Part shown: positions 18,513 through 27,632 of the stretch, piece after piece | How positions within the stretch are numbered: position 1 is the stretch's first letter | How the letters are laid out: every line of letters starts with the position of its first letter | NCBI RefSeq assembly: GCF_000969835.1 | Contig: NZ_KQ033912.1 | Span: forward strand, 965,126-1,029,125 | From: Parabacteroides goldsteinii DSM 19448 = WAL 12034 | GTDB lineage: Bacteria; Bacteroidota; Bacteroidia; Bacteroidales; Tannerellaceae | Length of the DNA: 64,000 bases | Direction: 5' to 3' | Notes under the pieces: model-generated | Told to the model about the DNA's origin: nothing | The model's input: the letters and a program-made list of their open reading frames with translations, nothing else | Databases searched by the model: none | Program-made: the position numbers and the translations under genes

Positions 18513-19493
18513 TCAGATAGAAGACACACGCAGTGTATTCAGCAGATCACGGTTGATCGGTTTGTCATTTTTGATCGCTTTTGAGAACGGAACATATACG
18601 ATCTGGTCATTCTGGATACCCATCATGACATTACGCTGATCATCCAGCAAAGCATCAACGGCTGCAACTCCCATGCGGGTAGCCAGAATACGGTCCTGGG
18701 CAGTCGGAGATCCTCCACGCTGCAAGTGTCCGAGGATAGATACACGGACATCAAATTGCGGATATTCAGTTTTCACACGTTCGGCAACTCCCATGGCACC
18801 GCCGGTTACTTCACTTTCTGCAACCAATACGATACTACTGTTCTTCGATTTACGGAAACCGTTTTCGATCATTTCTGCCAACTGGTCTTTTTCCATGGAG
18901 ATTTCCGGGATAATAGCCGCTTCGGCACCTGAAGCAATCGCACCGTTCAAAGCCAGGAAACCGGCATCACGTCCCATCACTTCGATAAAGAACAGACGGT
19001 CGTGGGAAGTGGCTGTATCACGTATCTTATCCACACATTCCATGATCGTGTTCAATGCCGTATCATAACCGATCGTTACATCCGTACCATATAAGTCATT
19101 ATCGATCGTACCGGGAACACCGACTATCGGATAATTGAACTCCTGTGCAAAGATGCGCGCACCGGTCAACGTTCCGTCACCACCGATAGCGATCAGGGCG
19201 TCGATTCCCTCTTCCATTAACTTGTCGTATGCCTGCTTACGGCCTTCGGGAGTCTTGAACTCCAAACAACGAGCTGTCTTCAATATTGTTCCACCACGCT
19301 GGATGATGTTACTTACATTTTGTGTCTTGAACTCTTCAATCTCACCTGTAATCAATCCTCTGTATCCTCGGAAAATACCTTTAACTCTCATCCCGTTATA
19401 GATAGCGGAACGCGTCACTGCACGGATGGCAGCGTTCATTCCGGGAGCATCACCTCCGGACGTTAAAATGCCAATACATTTAATTGTAGACAT
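18513..19493 (-). CDS. pfkA: ATP-dependent 6-phosphofructokinase
   Basis: 326 residues, normal for bacterial PFK-I. It phosphorylates fructose 6-phosphate to fructose 1,6-bisphosphate. Motifs: [17 protein letters not shown] at the N-terminus, [11 protein letters not shown] with Gly rather than Asp after GGD (indicating ATP rather than pyrophosphate use), and [11 protein letters not shown] with the catalytic Asp. [12 protein letters not shown] and [15 protein letters not shown] complete the substrate site. On the minus strand, a TATTTTTG box at 19521-19528 lies 27 bp upstream of the start, so it probably has its own promoter. Confidence 0.96.
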   Translation of the reverse strand: MSTIKCIGILTSGGDAPGMNAAIRAVTRSAIYNGMRVKGIFRGYRGLITGEIEEFKTQNVSNIIQRGGTILKTARCLEFKTPEGRKQAYDKLMEEGIDALIAIGGDGTLTGARIFAQEFNYPIVGVPGTIDNDLYGTDVTIGYDTALNTIMECVDKIRDTATSHDRLFFIEVMGRDAGFLALNGAIASGAEAAIIPEISMEKDQLAEMIENGFRKSKNSSIVLVAESEVTGGAMGVAERVKTEYPQFDVRVSILGHLQRGGSPTAQDRILATRMGVAAVDALLDDQRNVMMGIQNDQIVYVPFSKAIKNDKPINRDLLNTLRVSSI

Positions 19494-19520
19494 AGCGTCT
19501 TTATTTTAAATTATTCGCGG

Positions 19521-19528
19521 CAAAAATA
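19521..19528 (-). promoter_or_regulatory. -7 box of pfkA
   Basis: Minus-strand TATTTTTG, an exact TAnnTTTG match 27 bp upstream of the pfkA start. No good -33 element at the usual distance. Confidence 0.5.
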
Positions 19529-19589
19529 GTAATTATTTACCAACATTCTTTCATTTTCTCTTAAACTTCATGAAATCTTAACCATTTTA

Positions 19590-20462
19590 TCACCGGCTTG
19601 CATTCAACTCCCGGATACGCACGGCAACCTCTTCCATCAGCCATTTAGGGGTTGATGTGGCGCCGCAGACTCCTACACGGCAGACACCGGCAGGCAGCGG
19701 TTCGGTTATCTCTTTTACCTCAGAAATAAAGAGAGTATTCGGATTTGCTTTCCGGCATTCTTCCAGCAACATCTTACCGTTCGAACTTTTCTTTCCCGCT
19801 ACAAAATAAACCCAGTCATGGCTGGAAGCAAAGGCCTTTATATTCGGAAGGCGGTTTGCCACCTGACGGCAAATCGTATCGTGGTATTCAAAACGGGCAT
19901 CCTCCGTTTTCCGTTTATATATTTCTTCCACGATCTTACGGAACCCGTCCAAAGACTTTGTCGTCTGGGAGAAAAGACAAATATCACGGCTGAAATCCAA
20001 ACGGTCCAGGTCTTCTATCTTTTCAACCACAATAGCCGTACCATCAGTCTGGCCGACAAGACCGTTTACTTCGGCATGTCCTTTTTTACCGTAAATCACC
20101 AGTTGTGTTTTATTTTCACGCGTCTCTTGATAACATTTATGTATCTTCCGTTGCAACTGAAGCACAACCGGACACGTTGCATCGACGATCGTTATCTCAT
20201 TCTGCTTTGCAATCTCGTAGGTAGAAGGAGGTTCTCCATGTGCACGAAGCAAGACTTTTTTCCCTTTCAGCCTGGAAAATCCATGGTGATCGATAGTGCG
20301 TAATCCCTGTGCCTGAAGACGTTCTACCTCCAGGCTGTTATGTACAATGTCACCCAGGCAATACAGGATATCTGTGTTGTCCAGTTCACGTTCAGCGCTT
20401 TCAATAGCTGTAACAACTCCAAAACAGAATCCGGAACCTTTATCTATTTCGACTTCAATCAT
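19590..20462 (-). CDS. ispH: 4-hydroxy-3-methylbut-2-enyl diphosphate reductase
   Basis: 290 residues. The last step of the MEP pathway, making IPP and DMAPP with a 4Fe-4S cluster. The three cluster cysteines are visible: GSGFCFGVVTAI (Cys13), VDATCPVV, and GVCGATSTPKW near the C-terminus. HGEPPST and HNSLEVERLQ are also conserved. It lies 6 bp after cmk on the same strand, so cmk and ispH are co-transcribed, and the porQ gene just upstream probably joins them. The polyprenyl synthetase at 23.2 kb and uppS at the right edge use its products. Confidence 0.96.
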   Translation of the reverse strand: MIEVEIDKGSGFCFGVVTAIESAERELDNTDILYCLGDIVHNSLEVERLQAQGLRTIDHHGFSRLKGKKVLLRAHGEPPSTYEIAKQNEITIVDATCPVVLQLQRKIHKCYQETRENKTQLVIYGKKGHAEVNGLVGQTDGTAIVVEKIEDLDRLDFSRDICLFSQTTKSLDGFRKIVEEIYKRKTEDARFEYHDTICRQVANRLPNIKAFASSHDWVYFVAGKKSSNGKMLLEECRKANPNTLFISEVKEITEPLPAGVCRVGVCGATSTPKWLMEEVAVRIRELNASR

Positions 20463-20468
20463 GATTAT

Positions 20469-21158
20469 TTATTCCACCGCAGCTTTATTATATTGAACAA
20501 GAAGCCACGCTTTTTGTTCAGCGATAGTCATATGCGAATTATCCAGCACCACAGCATCATCGGCCTGGCGCAGCGGACTTTCTTTACGGGTAGAATCGAT
20601 ACGATCCCGCGTCTTCACGTTTTCAAGTACTTCTTCGAAAGAAGCGGCCTCACCTTTTGCTTTCAGTTCATCCAGACGGCGCTGTGCACGTACTTCCGGG
20701 CTGGCTGTCACATAAATTTTCAACTCTGCCTCCGGGAATACAACCGTACCTATATCTCTTCCGTCCATGATTATACCTTTCTCCTTGCCCATTTCCTGCT
20801 GCATGGCGACCAGTGCACGGCGAACGAAACCCAAAGTCGCTACCGGACTAACCCATCTGGCTACTTCCATTCCACGGATTTCCTTTTCAACCTTCACGCC
20901 ATTCAGATAAGTATCCGGACGACCGGTTTCCGGATTAAACCGGAGAGATATATGGATATCATTCATCGATTCCTGCAGTTTTTCTTCATCGATCTGATCC
21001 CCTTTAAACAAATTATGCTGTATACAATATAATGTAACAGCACGATACATGGCACCGGTATCAATATATGTATAACCAATTTCCTTTGCCAAATCTTTTG
21101 CCATAGTACTTTTCCCCGTAGAGGAAACACCGTCTATAGCGATTACTATCTTTTTCAT
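20469..21158 (-). CDS. cmk: cytidylate kinase
   Basis: 229 residues. Phosphorylates CMP and dCMP with ATP. The P-loop is [19 protein letters not shown], followed by [15 protein letters not shown]. The LID and substrate segments are [19 protein letters not shown] and [13 protein letters not shown] with the conserved DxxDSTR-like arginines. It sits between porQ (21 bp upstream) and ispH (6 bp downstream) on the minus strand, a compact operon. Confidence 0.95.
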   Translation of the reverse strand: MKKIVIAIDGVSSTGKSTMAKDLAKEIGYTYIDTGAMYRAVTLYCIQHNLFKGDQIDEEKLQESMNDIHISLRFNPETGRPDTYLNGVKVEKEIRGMEVARWVSPVATLGFVRRALVAMQQEMGKEKGIIMDGRDIGTVVFPEAELKIYVTASPEVRAQRRLDELKAKGEAASFEEVLENVKTRDRIDSTRKESPLRQADDAVVLDNSHMTIAEQKAWLLVQYNKAAVE

Positions 21159-21179
21159 TCTTACATTTATTTATATTTC

Positions 21180-22181
21180 CTAAGGTTTAAAATCGGCCAG
21201 CGTAGCCGAAACACTCATCATCATCGACATAGCCGACGGATGATATTTAGCAAAAGAGACACCGACATCAAACATCTTTATCTTCACGCCGGCCCCGGCA
21301 GAAAAGCCAGCCAACCCGTTTCCGCCTCCCTGCAGTTTCATATCCATTTTAGTCTTCGGGTTGAATCCCACCCCAATCCAGAAGTTTTCGCTGGGTATAT
21401 AATCGATACCGATTACCAGGTGCTTAAATAATGCTTTGGCAAAATTATCACCTTTATACTCTTTATCCGCATTATCTATATAATCAAATTTCCAACGATT
21501 CAGATACATAGCCGTTAGTGACAAACGCAAAGGGGCATGGTTCATCTTTTTAGAAATCCCCATCTGGATATCCCACGGCATTTTTTGGCGGTCTTCATAA
21601 TAAGGCTTCAACTGTGCCCCGATATTTTTCAGTACGACACCGAATGAAAACTCCTTTTCCGAATTGTAATAACTCAGCCCGGCATCGAAACATACCCCCA
21701 ACGAGGTGTAAATATCATAATTGGAATAAAGGAACTTCATGGAGACACCGCCCCGCCAGCGTTCGGACAGATCATACGAAAAGAAACCGTTCACAGCGAT
21801 ATCACTGGCTGTGAAGTCACCTGTCGACTGATTATTCTCATCCATTCCCTTGAATTTCCCGTTATGGAAATAATGGACTCCCGCTCCCCAGGCTCCACGT
21901 TCACGAAATGCTTTAGTAAACAGGGCACTCCCCACGTTCACATCTGCAATATAGTTCATGTAATCCAGATTGATCATCCCGTCCATTTCACCTCCAAGCA
22001 GCGCCGGGTTGTGAAAGATAAGGGACGGATCACGTTCTACCAATGACACGGTATGCCCTCCCAAAGCATTAGCCCTGGCAGATGAAGGTAAAGTCAGAAA
22101 TTCAAACACCTGATCTCCGGATTGTGCCGCGACCGATTGTAAAACGAAAGAAAAGAACAATATAATTAATGTATGTCTCAT
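21180..22181 (-). CDS. porQ: PorQ-like type IX secretion system protein
   Basis: 333 residues with a signal peptide (MRHTLIILFFSFVLQSVAAQ). The mature start VFEFLTLPSSARANALGG and RDPSLIFHNPALL are hallmarks of the PorV/PorQ group of outer-membrane beta-barrels. In Porphyromonas, PorQ is needed for type IX secretion and attaches with PorV, PorU and PorZ, which process and anchor cargo. The rest alternates amphipathic strands (WRGGVSMKFLYSNYD, FWIGVGFNPKTKMDMK). First gene of the porQ-cmk-ispH run, divergent from tonB. Its presence fits the type IX-like tail on the 1705-residue protein at 1.5-6.6 kb. Assignment rests on motif memory, not a search. Confidence 0.82.
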   Translation of the reverse strand: MRHTLIILFFSFVLQSVAAQSGDQVFEFLTLPSSARANALGGHTVSLVERDPSLIFHNPALLGGEMDGMINLDYMNYIADVNVGSALFTKAFRERGAWGAGVHYFHNGKFKGMDENNQSTGDFTASDIAVNGFFSYDLSERWRGGVSMKFLYSNYDIYTSLGVCFDAGLSYYNSEKEFSFGVVLKNIGAQLKPYYEDRQKMPWDIQMGISKKMNHAPLRLSLTAMYLNRWKFDYIDNADKEYKGDNFAKALFKHLVIGIDYIPSENFWIGVGFNPKTKMDMKLQGGGNGLAGFSAGAGVKIKMFDVGVSFAKYHPSAMSMMMSVSATLADFKP

Positions 22182-22356
22182 ATTTTCTTAACAAAATGCG
22201 TACAAAGATAAAATGCAGTTATAACATATTCCATAAAGAGAAACGGAAAAAACAAGAAAAAGGTATATAAACACCATTATTTTTATTTTGGTTCAAAAAT
22301 AAAGTGAAAATATTGAAGTATTTCTCCCTTTTTATATTTGGATATAAAATAATTTG

Positions 22357-22364
22357 TATTTTTG
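22357..22364 (+). promoter_or_regulatory. -7 box of tonB
   Basis: TATTTTTG matches TAnnTTTG and lies 37 bp before the ATG at 22402. A TTTG at 22337-22340 is a possible -33 element, although its 16-bp spacing is short. The box shows that longer in-frame starts upstream of 22402 are not real. Confidence 0.5.
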
Positions 22365-22401
22365 CAGTACAGGAAAACACATCTTTAAACATTATAAGAG
22401 T

Positions 22402-23091
22402 ATGGAAGTTAAGAAATCACCGAAAGCGGACTTGGAAAGAGGCAAAACACTCGGTATCCTGATGGGTATGGTTGTGGGTTTGGCTGTTCTGTTCGTTGGG
22501 TTCGAATGGGGAACCCGTGATATCGAAATCGTCAAAAGTGAAGGCGTAGCTGATATCATCGCTGAAGAAGAAATTGAAATTACAAGACCGGAGGACACTC
22601 CTCCGCCTCCACCGCCACCCCCTGCACCGGCTGCCGTAGAACAGCTGAACATCGTGGATGACGACGTGGAACTGGACCAAGTGGATATCATCTCATCTGA
22701 GGACGACCAAAGTTCTGCACAGGTAGAAGCCTATGTAGCTCCGGCAGTTGTTGAAGAAGAAGAAGAATCCGCTCAACAGATCTTTACCGTTGTAGAAACA
22801 ATGCCGGAATTCCCGGGTGGACAGGGAGCACTGCTTCAGTTCCTCGCTAAATCCATCAAATATCCGGTTATTGCACAGGAAAACGGTATTCAAGGTCGTG
22901 TTACTTGTTCATTCGTGGTTAATAAGGACGGTTCAATCGTTGACGCAGAAGTTATCCGCGGTGTAGACCCTTCTTTGGATAAAGAAGCTATCCGTGTGAT
23001 CAACACCATGCCGAAATGGTCTCCTGGTAAGCAGAGAGGTAAACCAGTACGTGTTAAATATACAGTACCTGTTACCTTCAGATTGCAATAA
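22402..23091 (+). CDS. tonB: TonB family energy transducer
   Basis: 229 residues from the ATG at 22402; a TTG start at 22354 would overlap the promoter. The cytoplasmic N-terminus MEVKKSPKADLERGKT is followed by one transmembrane helix (LGILMGMVVGLAVLFVGFEWG). A periplasmic linker has a run of eight prolines (EDTPPPPPPPP) and acidic repeats. The C-terminal TonB domain begins VETMPEFPGGQGALLQFLAK and contains IQGRVTCSFVVNKDGSIVDA and MPKWSPGKQRGKPV. It couples the inner-membrane proton gradient to TonB-dependent receptors such as the SusC protein at 48.4 kb. The exb genes lie 2.2 kb downstream. An intrinsic terminator follows. Confidence 0.92.
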   Translation: MEVKKSPKADLERGKTLGILMGMVVGLAVLFVGFEWGTRDIEIVKSEGVADIIAEEEIEITRPEDTPPPPPPPPAPAAVEQLNIVDDDVELDQVDIISSEDDQSSAQVEAYVAPAVVEEEEESAQQIFTVVETMPEFPGGQGALLQFLAKSIKYPVIAQENGIQGRVTCSFVVNKDGSIVDAEVIRGVDPSLDKEAIRVINTMPKWSPGKQRGKPVRVKYTVPVTFRLQ

Positions 23092-23109
23092 TATTTTTTT
23101 AAACATACT

Positions 23110-23142
23110 AAAAAAGGCTGCTGTGAACTTGCAGCCTTTTTT
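23110..23142 (+). terminator. intrinsic terminator after tonB
   Basis: AAAAAAGGCTGC (23110-23121) pairs with GCAGCCTTTTTT (23131-23142), a 9-nt loop and a T-run. Confidence 0.85.
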
Positions 23143-23171
23143 ATTTCGTCTTATCCGTAATTTTAATCTAT

Positions 23172-24146
23172 ATGTTGTCTTTCAATGAGATCCTGGAAAA
23201 AGTAGAACATGAAGTTTCCCAACTGAGTTTTGAATATCCCCCTAAAAGTTTATATGATCCAATAGAGTATATCCTGTCGCTTGGAGGAAAAAGGATCCGT
23301 CCGGCACTGGCTTTAATGGCCTGTAATTTATATAAAGAAAATATTGATAACGTCATCAACCCGGCATTGGGCGTTGAAGTATTCCACAACTTCACCCTGC
23401 TTCATGATGACCTGATGGATAAGGCTGATAAAAGAAGAAATAAACCGACCGTCCATAAAGTATGGAACGACAATACGGCCATCCTTTCCGGAGATGCCAT
23501 GTTGATTGCAGCTTACCAGCTGATCGGAAAAACAGAACCAGACTATTTAAAGGAAGTATTCGACCTGTTCACAGAAACAGCACTCGAAATATGCGGAGGA
23601 CAGCAATATGATATGGAATTTGAATCCCGCATGGATGTTACCGAGCCCGAATATATAGAAATGATCCGATTAAAAACAGCGGTTTTACTGGCTTGCAGTT
23701 TAAAAATCGGAGCGATTACAGGCGGTGCATCCAAAGAAGACGCTGCCAACCTGTATGACTTCGGTATAAACATCGGACTGGCTTTTCAGCTACAGGATGA
23801 TTTGCTGGACGTCTATGGAGACACTGCCACTTTCGGGAAAAATATCGGGGGCGACATCACCTGCAATAAAAAGACATTCCTGCTGATACATGCGTTTGAA
23901 CTGGCTTCCCCCGAACAAAAAGCGGTCCTGAATGACTGGATCGGCAAAACGACATTTGTAGCAGCAGAAAAGATCGAAGCTGTCACAACTATATATAATG
24001 AATTGCATCTGAAAGATATTACCATTGCTAAAATGCAGGGATATTACGATAAGGCAATGGAGCATTTATCCCGATTGAACGTTGCCCCGGAGAAATTAAA
24101 CATATTAAAAGAGGTCAGTAACCGTTTAATGTACCGCCAATCTTAA
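23172..24146 (+). CDS. polyprenyl diphosphate synthase (trans type)
   Basis: 324 residues. Trans-prenyl chain elongation from IPP. The first aspartate-rich motif is LLHDDLMDKADKRRNKPT (about residue 77) and the second is FQLQDDLLDVYGD (about 207); GGKRIRPALALMAC near the start binds IPP. The length and the absence of the two-residue insertion typical of bacterial farnesyl synthases leave the chain length open: geranylgeranyl, octaprenyl or farnesyl are all possible. tatD follows after 3 bp, so the two are co-transcribed. Confidence 0.9.
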   Translation: MLSFNEILEKVEHEVSQLSFEYPPKSLYDPIEYILSLGGKRIRPALALMACNLYKENIDNVINPALGVEVFHNFTLLHDDLMDKADKRRNKPTVHKVWNDNTAILSGDAMLIAAYQLIGKTEPDYLKEVFDLFTETALEICGGQQYDMEFESRMDVTEPEYIEMIRLKTAVLLACSLKIGAITGGASKEDAANLYDFGINIGLAFQLQDDLLDVYGDTATFGKNIGGDITCNKKTFLLIHAFELASPEQKAVLNDWIGKTTFVAAEKIEAVTTIYNELHLKDITIAKMQGYYDKAMEHLSRLNVAPEKLNILKEVSNRLMYRQS

Positions 24147-24149
24147 AAA

Positions 24150-24935
24150 ATGAAACTAATAGATACGCACAACCATTTGTATCTGGAAGATTTCGATCCG
24201 GAACAAGAGGTACTTGTAAACGCCGCCCGTGAATCGGGCATCGATACACTCCTGCTCCCCAATGTAGATGTCGAAACTATCGGCCGGATGCACGATCTAT
24301 GTGACCGTTTTCCTGATTTTGCCTATCCAATGATGGGGTTGCATCCGACCAGTGTGGACGGAAACTATGCCGGAAATCTAAAAACAACAGAATCCTATCT
24401 GGGGAAACGGGCTTACTGTGGAATCGGGGAAATCGGGATCGACCTCTACTGGGATAAAACCTATCTGAAAGAACAAAAAATAGTCTTTGAAGAACAGTTG
24501 CGATGGAGTATCGACCTGGACTTGCCGGTTGCCATCCACACCCGTGAAGCCTATTCCGAGGTATTGGACAGTATCCATAAAGTCGGTGCGGACAAATTAA
24601 AGGGTGTTTTTCATAGCTTTACCGGTACAACAGACGAATTGGAGGAGATCGGAAAGCTAAAAAATTTCAAACTGGGAATCAATGGTGTCATAACTTTCAA
24701 AAATTCGAAACTGTCGGAAACTATTCAATGCACCGACATGAATCATATAGTACTGGAAACCGACGCTCCCTACCTGGCTCCGGTGCCCTACAGAGGGAGA
24801 AGAAATGAGCCTGTATATATATGGAAGACGGCAGAGAAGGTAGCGGACACATTCGGTCTTACGCTTGATGAAACCGTACAAATAACAAGAAAAAACGCCT
24901 TGGATTTATTCAAAATTCCAAATAAAAAGGCTTAG
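24150..24935 (+). CDS. TatD family metal-dependent deoxyribonuclease/hydrolase
   Basis: 261 residues, usual for TatD. A TIM-barrel amidohydrolase-like fold. Metal ligands: IDTHNHLYLEDFD (HxH), GEIGIDLYW (Glu), PVAIHTREA (His), GVFHSFTGT (His) and LETDAPYLAPVPYRGRRNEP (Asp and the family signature). Family members are 3'-5' exonucleases or D-aminoacyl hydrolases; the precise substrate cannot be read from sequence. It starts 3 bp after the polyprenyl synthase. Confidence 0.92.
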   Translation: MKLIDTHNHLYLEDFDPEQEVLVNAARESGIDTLLLPNVDVETIGRMHDLCDRFPDFAYPMMGLHPTSVDGNYAGNLKTTESYLGKRAYCGIGEIGIDLYWDKTYLKEQKIVFEEQLRWSIDLDLPVAIHTREAYSEVLDSIHKVGADKLKGVFHSFTGTTDELEEIGKLKNFKLGINGVITFKNSKLSETIQCTDMNHIVLETDAPYLAPVPYRGRRNEPVYIWKTAEKVADTFGLTLDETVQITRKNALDLFKIPNKKA

Positions 24936-25085
24936 TTTCAAATTTTAAGGTCAGATGCAAAATTTATTCCCTCAGATATTGTGTATATGTCAAGCAAAAA
25001 CTTTAGATTTGTGCACTGAAACGTTTGCATATGGGAATTTTTTCGTATTTTGCGCTCGTTTTAGAGGAGACGAAGGCTGAAAATT

Positions 25086-25173
25086 GGAGAGATGCTCGAG
25101 TGGTTGAAGAGGCACGCCTGGAAAGCGTGTATACGCCTAAAGTGTATCGCGGGTTCGAATCCCGCTCTCTCCG
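25086..25173 (+). tRNA. tRNA-Ser (anticodon GGA)
   Basis: 88 nt. The acceptor stem GGAGAGA (25086-25092) pairs with TCTCTCC (25166-25172), with discriminator G. The anticodon loop CTGGAAA is held by a CACGC/GCGTG stem. A long variable arm (TATACGCC...GTGTAT) marks a class II tRNA, and the T-loop is GGGTTCGAATCCC. The 3' CCA is not encoded. It reads UCC and UCU. Confidence 0.95.
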
Positions 25174-25253
25174 CTTAAATACCATGAGGATATTATTAAC
25201 AACAAAAATAAAAACAAATAAGAGAATTATTAATCTTAAAAATTAAACACACA

Positions 25254-25991
25254 ATGAAAAAGTATTTTGCAAAAACATTCTTGGGTATTTGCGCCCTTGG
25301 AACTTCTACTGTAGCTTTTGCTCAAGACGCTACTGAACAAGTTGTTGAAGGTGGCATGTATCAGGCTTTAAAAACTAAGTTTATCGAAGGTGGTGCCGAC
25401 TTCATGAGTTTGGTTGCTATCGCTTTGATTTTCGGTTTGGCTTTCTGCCTTGAAAGAATTATTTACCTGAACTTGGCTGAAACTAATTCAAGCAAATTAT
25501 TAAAAGGTATTGAAGATGCACTTGATAAAGGTGATGTAGAAGGAGCAAAAGCTATCGCTCGTGATACAAGAGGTCCTATCGCATCTATCGCTTATCAGGG
25601 TTTGATGAGAATCGACCAGGGTATCGACGTTGTTGAAAAATCAATCGTTTCTTACGGTGGTGTACAGGGTGGTCTTTTGGAAAAGAACATGTCATGGATC
25701 ACATTGTTTATCGCTATGGCTCCGTCATTAGGATTCTTGGGTACTGTAGTAGGTATGATCATGGCGTTCGATAAAATCGAACAGGTTGGTGATATCAGCC
25801 CGACGGTTGTTGCCGGTGGTATGAAAGTGGCCTTGATTACAACTGTAGGTGGTTTGATCGTAGCTTTGATCCTTCAGGTATTCTATAACTATTTGTTGAG
25901 CAAATTGGAAGCTATCCTGAACCAGATGGAAGATGCTTCAATCACATTGATCGACATGGTTATCAAATACAACCTTAAATTCAAAAAATAA
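25254..25991 (+). CDS. exbB: ExbB/TolQ/MotA-type proton channel protein
   Basis: 245 residues. An N-terminal hydrophobic segment (MKKYFAKTFLGICALGTSTV) ending in AFAQ looks like a signal peptide, unlike E. coli ExbB. The channel helices are at about 48-70 (LVAIALIFGLAFCLERII), 140-165 (ITLFIAMAPSLGFLGTVVGM) and 180-208 (AGGMKVALITTVGGLIVALI). The last two carry the Gly/Thr-rich channel signature. It is the inner-membrane pentamer that uses proton flow to drive TonB. First gene of the operon exbB-membrane protein-exbD-exbD. Confidence 0.94.
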   Translation: MKKYFAKTFLGICALGTSTVAFAQDATEQVVEGGMYQALKTKFIEGGADFMSLVAIALIFGLAFCLERIIYLNLAETNSSKLLKGIEDALDKGDVEGAKAIARDTRGPIASIAYQGLMRIDQGIDVVEKSIVSYGGVQGGLLEKNMSWITLFIAMAPSLGFLGTVVGMIMAFDKIEQVGDISPTVVAGGMKVALITTVGGLIVALILQVFYNYLLSKLEAILNQMEDASITLIDMVIKYNLKFKK

Positions 25992-26000
25992 TTTAGAATT

Positions 26001-26474
26001 ATGGCAGTTACTAAAATAAGAAAAATGTCCAGCTGGACACTGTTAATCGTTTCGATTATCAGTCTCGTAGTGCTGGGTATGTTCTACGCAGGAGGAGTTG
26101 TTGACCCTTCTGTTGAAATGAAAGAACCGATTTACACCGGTTTATTGATTAACTGGACATCTGTATTATTCTTTGTCACAATTATCAGTACAATTTTATT
26201 TGCTGTGTGGCAATTTATAACCTTACTCCAGACGAATGCAAAATCAGCTATAACTTCTTTGATCGTTATTGTTGTTTTCGCTGCGATTTTATTCATCACT
26301 TATTCTATGGGTGATGCAACTCCGCTGGGAGGAATGAATGCTGATTCTCAGAAATACAACATTCCTTTGTGGTTGAAAGTAACAGACATGTGGATTATGT
26401 CCACTGTTGTTCTGATGGTTTTGATCGTTGCAGCAGTAGTTTGGGGTTCTGTAAAAAGAATGCTTAATAGATAA
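26001..26474 (+). CDS. four-helix membrane protein of the exb operon, function unknown
   Basis: 157 residues with four predicted membrane segments: about 12-32 (WTLLIVSIISLVVLGMFYAG), 50-72, 82-101 and 131-152 (MSTVVLMVLIVAAVVWG). No enzyme motif. It lies 9 bp after exbB and 32 bp before the first exbD, inside the operon. From memory, similar proteins occur in the same place in other Bacteroidales, which suggests an accessory subunit of the Exb complex (inference). Confidence 0.85.
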   Translation: MAVTKIRKMSSWTLLIVSIISLVVLGMFYAGGVVDPSVEMKEPIYTGLLINWTSVLFFVTIISTILFAVWQFITLLQTNAKSAITSLIVIVVFAAILFITYSMGDATPLGGMNADSQKYNIPLWLKVTDMWIMSTVVLMVLIVAAVVWGSVKRMLNR

Positions 26475-26506
26475 TAGTAATAACGAATCGATAAAACAAG
26501 AAAGAA

Positions 26507-27094
26507 ATGGGTAAAAAAAGAAAGACACCGGGAATCAATGGTTCTTCTTCAGCCGATATTGCTTTCATGTTGCTTATCTTCTTCCTTATTACTACATCAA
26601 TGGACACAGATAAAGGTTTGGCTAGACGTTTGCCGCCTCCTGTACCCAAAGATCAGAAGAAAAATGAAGAAATGGATATCAAAAAGAGAAATATCCTGGT
26701 CGTACTGATCAACAGTAACAACCAGATTCTCTGTAATAATGAATTCATTGATATTAAGCAACTAAGAGAAAAGGTTAGAAATTTCATTGAGAATCCTTAC
26801 AACGACGAGCATATGCCCGAAAAGACTGAAGTAGACGTACCATTCTTCGGAAAGCAAATGGTAACAAAAAATCATGTTATCTCTTTGCAGAACGACCGTG
26901 GTACTGAATATCAGGCTTACATCGATGTTCAGAACGAATTGGCAGCAGCCTATAATGAACTGAGAGATGAAGTTTCCAGAAAGAAATTCGGTAAAGCTTT
27001 CGCTGATTTGGATGAAGATCAACAAAAGGCTGTGCAGATGATTTATCCGCAAAAGATATCAGAAGCAGAACCTAAAAATTATGGAGGCAAATAA
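26507..27094 (+). CDS. exbD: ExbD/TolR-type biopolymer transport protein (first copy)
   Basis: 195 residues. A short basic cytoplasmic tail, then one membrane helix SSADIAFMLLIFFLITT with the essential proton-path aspartate at residue 17. After the helix come ARRLPPPVPKDQKKN and a periplasmic domain (KKRNILVVLINSNNQILCNN). It is longer than typical ExbD (about 140 residues): the extra C-terminal helical part includes ELAAAYNELRDEVSRKKFGK. It partners with ExbB. The next exbD starts 2 bp after the stop. Confidence 0.93.
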   Translation: MGKKRKTPGINGSSSADIAFMLLIFFLITTSMDTDKGLARRLPPPVPKDQKKNEEMDIKKRNILVVLINSNNQILCNNEFIDIKQLREKVRNFIENPYNDEHMPEKTEVDVPFFGKQMVTKNHVISLQNDRGTEYQAYIDVQNELAAAYNELRDEVSRKKFGKAFADLDEDQQKAVQMIYPQKISEAEPKNYGGK

Positions 27095-27096
27095 TA

Positions 27097-27564
27097 ATGG
27101 GAAAATTTAGTAAAGCAGGCGGCAGAGAGATGCCTGAATTGAATACCTCATCATTACCTGACTTGGTATTTGCCTTCCTGTTCTTCATCATGATGGTAAC
27201 CTCTATGCGTGAAGTTACTTTGAAAGTAGTTTTCCAGGCTCCTCAGGCAACAGAGCTTCAGAAGTTGGAAAAGAAATCACTGGTAACATTCATTTATGTG
27301 GGTAAACCGACTCAGGAATTAAGATCAAAAATGGGTTCTGAAACTCGCTTACAACTGAACGACCAGTTTGCTGAAGTAAGCGAAATCGAAACTTACATTG
27401 CTCAGGAAAAGTCAAGTATGAAAGAGGAAGACCAGCCGTTTATGACTGTATCCATCAAAGCCGATAAAGAGACTAAGATGGGTGTTATCACAGACGTAAA
27501 GCAGGCGCTTCGTGAAGCATACGCATTGAAGATCAGTTACTCAGCTAGACAAGCTGTTGATTAA
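27097..27564 (+). CDS. exbD: ExbD/TolR-type biopolymer transport protein (second copy)
   Basis: 155 residues. The membrane helix LPDLVFAFLFFIMMVTSM carries the conserved Asp at residue 22. A periplasmic domain follows with KKSLVTFIYVGKPTQ and MGVITDVKQALREAYALKI. It is clearly different from the first ExbD in the helix and C-terminus, so the pair may form a mixed dimer inside the ExbB ring (inference). Last gene of the operon; a strong intrinsic terminator follows. Confidence 0.92.
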   Translation: MGKFSKAGGREMPELNTSSLPDLVFAFLFFIMMVTSMREVTLKVVFQAPQATELQKLEKKSLVTFIYVGKPTQELRSKMGSETRLQLNDQFAEVSEIETYIAQEKSSMKEEDQPFMTVSIKADKETKMGVITDVKQALREAYALKISYSARQAVD

Positions 27565-27581
27565 CTAATTCAACGATAATA

Positions 27582-27613
27582 AAAAAAGGCAGGACTTCCG
27601 TTCTGCCTTTTTT
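27582..27613 (+). terminator. intrinsic terminator of the exb operon
   Basis: AAAAAAGGCAG (27582-27592) pairs with CTGCCTTTTTT (27603-27613) across a 10-nt loop. It can act on both strands for the convergent GNAT gene. Confidence 0.85.
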
Positions 27614-27632
27614 ATTGGAGTAAATTCAGCAC

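Noticed and set aside
20340..21032. 230-codon plus-strand ORF antisense to ispH and cmk
   Set aside because: The minus-strand genes carry complete enzyme motifs; this frame has none and is a by-product of codon choice.
22354..22401. Upstream TTG start for tonB
   Set aside because: It overlaps the TATTTTTG promoter box; the ATG at 22402 gives a normal TonB N-terminus.
25003..25246. Small ORFs on both strands over tRNA-Ser
   Set aside because: They overlap a clear tRNA and have no protein-like features.
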